A stretch of DNA of 8,873 bases from Candidatus Sivonenia alaskensis PMM_0068 (GTDB lineage Bacteria; Cyanobacteriota; Cyanobacteriia; Gloeobacterales; PMM-0068), in NCBI GenBank assembly GCA_949127685.1, contig CASBPW010000316.1:1-8873 (forward strand). Direction: 5' to 3'. Below, piece after piece: positions 7,164 to 8,873 of this stretch; positions within the stretch are counted from its first letter, which is position 1, and every line of letters starts with the position of its first letter. Under the pieces are notes generated by a model. That model worked only from the letters and a program-made list of their open reading frames with translations, was not told the origin of the DNA and ran no database searches. A program made the position numbers and the translations under genes.

Positions 7164-7589
7164 TTCTAGGGGAGCTGTTCCAGTTTACCTGTAGAAGATA
7201 AGACACGTGATGCCCTGTCCAAAACATCTTTCAAATATTGGCCTGGAACGCGCACTAAACTCGTGCCCTATAGAGGGAATGGTTAGTTAGGGAACCATCG
7301 ACCAGTTTACTCAATGTTCAAAGACTATAGAACTGGGCAAGAGGCTGATCCACGACTACAGATTCTAGTGTGCCCGTTTATATTCACAGAAACAACGGAC
7401 AGACCTTTGAATCTGAAGGTATATTCCGAGCGTGTTCTATCAGCTTAGGCAAAGGGTATTGGGGATCTAGGAGAGGCTCCATAACTAAGGGGACAGGGCA
7501 GCGAGAAGGACGCTTTTACGTCATGAAACTTCAGCTCCTACAAAGCATGGCAAGCTAGAAGAGGCTAAAAAATAAAAGAATTAGGAATT
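7164..7589. other. 426-bp gene-free spacer with clustered small inverted repeats
   Basis: This spacer separates two divergent genes and holds no convincing protein gene. It contains three successive small hairpins: CCCT-ATAG-AGGG (7266-7277), ATGGTT-N8-AACCAT (7279-7298) and CCAGTT-N23-AACTGG (7302-7336). CCCTA (7266-7270) could alternatively pair with TAGGG (7288-7292). The 9-mer CCAGTTTAC occurs at 7180-7188 and 7302-7310. For the downstream epimerase the best promoter guess is TTTACG (7515-7520) and TACAAA (7539-7544) with an 18-bp spacer, which is weak. No tRNA, RNase P or SRP RNA signature was recognised. It may be an untranslated leader, an unannotated small RNA, or decayed sequence. 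Confidence 0.4.
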
Positions 7590-8507
7590 ATGGCTGGCAA
7601 AATTTACGCAGTAACAGGGGCTACGGGCCTCGTGGGCAAACGGCTCTGTAAGAGGCTCATAGAGCGCGGGGACCAGGTGCTCATCCTTTCTCGCGATCCC
7701 CAGGCAGCCAAAAAGAAAATTCCTCAAGCTGCAGGATACCTCTTTTTTTCGCCCAACCAACCTCTTGAATCTCAAGTGCTGGAAGGCATTACAGGGATGA
7801 TTCATTTGGCAGGAGCTCCCCTTTTTGGGAAACGCTGGGATAACGCCTACAAGCAAGAAATCATGGCAAGCCGAGTTCAAGGAACCGAACGAATCATCAC
7901 GGCGCTAGGACAACTCCAGAACAAACCAGAAGTTTTGGTCTGCGCTTCTGCCGTTGGCTATTACGGCGCTAGGGATAACACTCCGTTGACCGAAGAAGCT
8001 TCTCCAGGCAACGATTTTCTATCGCAGGTATGTCTCGCCTGGGAAGCTGCCGCTGCTAAAGTTTCCGCTCTTGGCATCCGTAGAGTATCGACCCGCTTCG
8101 GCATTGTCATGGACGCAAACGAAGGAGCTTTAGCCCAAATGCTCCCTCCTTTTCAGGCTTTTGGGGGAGGACCTTTGGGAACAGGTACCCAGTGGTTTAG
8201 CTGGGTGCATGCAGAGGATGTCGTCGGCATTATTGTCTGGGCTTTGGATAATCCTCAAGTAGAAGGGGCTGTCAATGCCACAGCCCCCAATCCTCTGCAA
8301 ATGGCTGATTTTTGTAGGACTTTGGGTGAAGTCATTCAACGTCCTAGTTGGTTACCCGTGCCCAAATTCGTCTTAGAACTCCTCCTTGGTGAAGCAGCTC
8401 AGGTATTGGTAGAAGGTCAAAAAGTGATTCCCCAGAAAGCCATGCAAGGGGGATATCCCTTTTTGTATCCAACCGCAGAAAGGGCCTTGAAAAATTTACT
8501 GGGATAG
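7590..8507 (+). CDS. TIGR01777-family NAD(P)-binding epimerase (YfcH/cyanobacterial SulA-like)
   Basis: The 305-residue protein belongs to the extended (atypical) short-chain dehydrogenase/epimerase group. The Rossmann dinucleotide loop is GATGLVG (10-16). Conserved segments follow: IHLAGAP (71-77), the YYGAR segment (124-128) before TPLTEEA, and FSWVHAEDVV. The C-terminal DUF1731-type domain (about 252-303) includes RPSWLPVP and ends AERALKNLLG. The length is typical of the family. Cyanobacterial and plastid members (plant GC1, also called SulA) have been linked to cell or chloroplast division, although they are unrelated to Escherichia coli SulA. The enzymatic substrate is unknown. ATG 7590 is supported by the glycine-rich loop starting ten residues in; the AGGA at 7583-7586 is rather close to the start. 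The gene stands alone, and no obvious terminator follows. Confidence 0.92.
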   Translation: MAGKIYAVTGATGLVGKRLCKRLIERGDQVLILSRDPQAAKKKIPQAAGYLFFSPNQPLESQVLEGITGMIHLAGAPLFGKRWDNAYKQEIMASRVQGTERIITALGQLQNKPEVLVCASAVGYYGARDNTPLTEEASPGNDFLSQVCLAWEAAAAKVSALGIRRVSTRFGIVMDANEGALAQMLPPFQAFGGGPLGTGTQWFSWVHAEDVVGIIVWALDNPQVEGAVNATAPNPLQMADFCRTLGEVIQRPSWLPVPKFVLELLLGEAAQVLVEGQKVIPQKAMQGGYPFLYPTAERALKNLLG

Positions 8508-8644
8508 CCTGCCAAGCTTGAGAAATAGGAAACCCTTTGGCCCAGCACTGCTTCCAGGCATCCTTAAACGAGCTGTTAGAGAGTCATATACACTTGTCGA
8601 AGGGATCTTGTGCTGTTAGCCATAGGCTCTGATTGAACAAAATA

Positions 8645-8650
8645 GAGGAG
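8645..8650 (+). promoter_or_regulatory. Strong ribosome binding site deciding a TTG start
   Basis: GAGGAG lies 7 bases before TTG 8658. This is the best Shine-Dalgarno match in the window. The first in-frame ATG (8676) would be 25 bases away from it, and the ATG at 8665 leads to a stop after nine codons. The site therefore favours the TTG start. An in-frame TAG at 8643-8645 excludes a longer product. Confidence 0.6.
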
Positions 8651-8657
8651 CGCAATT

Positions 8658-8873
8658 TTGGATCATGAAACAATTATGCAACTGCGTGATTTAGCCATCA
8701 AGTTTCGCATAGGAGTTGAAAAGTGCGACCGACGAAGCCTCCCGATCACCTTTAAAGAATTTCCAAGGGGCGCTTGTGGGGACGCAGCTCTGCTCCTAGG
8801 CAAATACCTGCACGATGGGGGATACGGGGCATTTCAGTATGTTTGTGGCATTCGCCGCCGTCGCCACGAAGAG
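8658..8873 (+). CDS. Hypothetical protein with GACGD motif, 3' end cut by window edge
   Basis: An open frame of 72 codons runs from TTG 8658 to the window edge without a stop. Visible parts are a charged N-terminal helix (LRDLAIKFR), then FKEFPRGACGDAALLLGKYL with Cys40 in GACGD, then GGYGAFQYVCGIR and an Arg-rich segment (66-69). A cysteine at the start of a helix after a Pro-Gly turn resembles the nucleophile position of papain-like or transglutaminase-like enzymes. I recall small uncharacterised bacterial proteins with FPxGxCGD and later SHAWLE-type histidine and DITADQF-type aspartate motifs, but those segments would lie beyond the window. The function is therefore unassigned. No signal peptide is seen. 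ATG 8676 is an alternative start. A weak promoter candidate is TTAAAC (8564-8569) with TATACA (8587-8592), spaced 17 bp. Confidence 0.65.
   Translation, partial: MDHETIMQLRDLAIKFRIGVEKCDRRSLPITFKEFPRGACGDAALLLGKYLHDGGYGAFQYVCGIRRRRHEE

Noticed and set aside
7370..7558. 62-codon GTG-initiated open frame in the long spacer
   Set aside because: It has no Shine-Dalgarno sequence, no recognisable family and a low-complexity basic composition. It is most likely chance.

Overview
The window looks like ordinary chromosomal DNA from a cyanobacterium. The evidence is the type of proteins encoded: an Ffh whose M domain carries a GCGHS motif, an N-acetylglutamate kinase closely similar in layout to the PII-regulated cyanobacterial enzyme, a CYP110-like cytochrome P450, and a TIGR01777/SulA-like epimerase of the kind shared by cyanobacteria and plastids. 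The genus cannot be fixed from sequence alone. The HIP1 palindrome (GCGATCGC), abundant in many but not all cyanobacteria, was not seen by eye.

Layout, left to right. Positions 1-1459 (minus) hold ffh, the signal recognition particle GTPase, whose 3' end runs off the window. A 198-bp divergent spacer separates it from sat (ATP sulfurylase, plus, 1658-2830). A cytochrome P450 gene (plus, 2884-4227) follows after only 53 bp with no visible terminator. After a 222-bp spacer with a good sigma70-type promoter comes a membrane zinc metallopeptidase of the YugP type (plus, 4450-5124). It ends at an intrinsic terminator that overlaps the 3' end of the convergent argB gene (minus, 5174-6079). Upstream of argB on the same strand lies a J-domain plus TPR protein (minus, 6198-7163). 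A 426-bp spacer with several small inverted repeats but no convincing gene follows. Then come a TIGR01777-family NAD(P)-binding epimerase (plus, 7590-8507) and a truncated gene (plus, from 8658) starting with TTG after a strong Shine-Dalgarno sequence. The truncated gene encodes a small protein with a GACGD motif that may be a cysteine-peptidase-like nucleophile.

The genes do not form one pathway. They cover protein targeting (ffh), sulfate activation (sat), arginine synthesis (argB), protein quality control (metallopeptidase, J-protein), a possible division or redox factor (epimerase) and an orphan oxidation step (P450). I see no mobile element, CRISPR array, tRNA, rRNA or prophage gene. I found no clear undescribed system. 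The items most worth a second look are the truncated GACGD protein, the structured spacer at 7164-7589, the unusual Ffh tail, and the argB stop codon lying inside a terminator loop.
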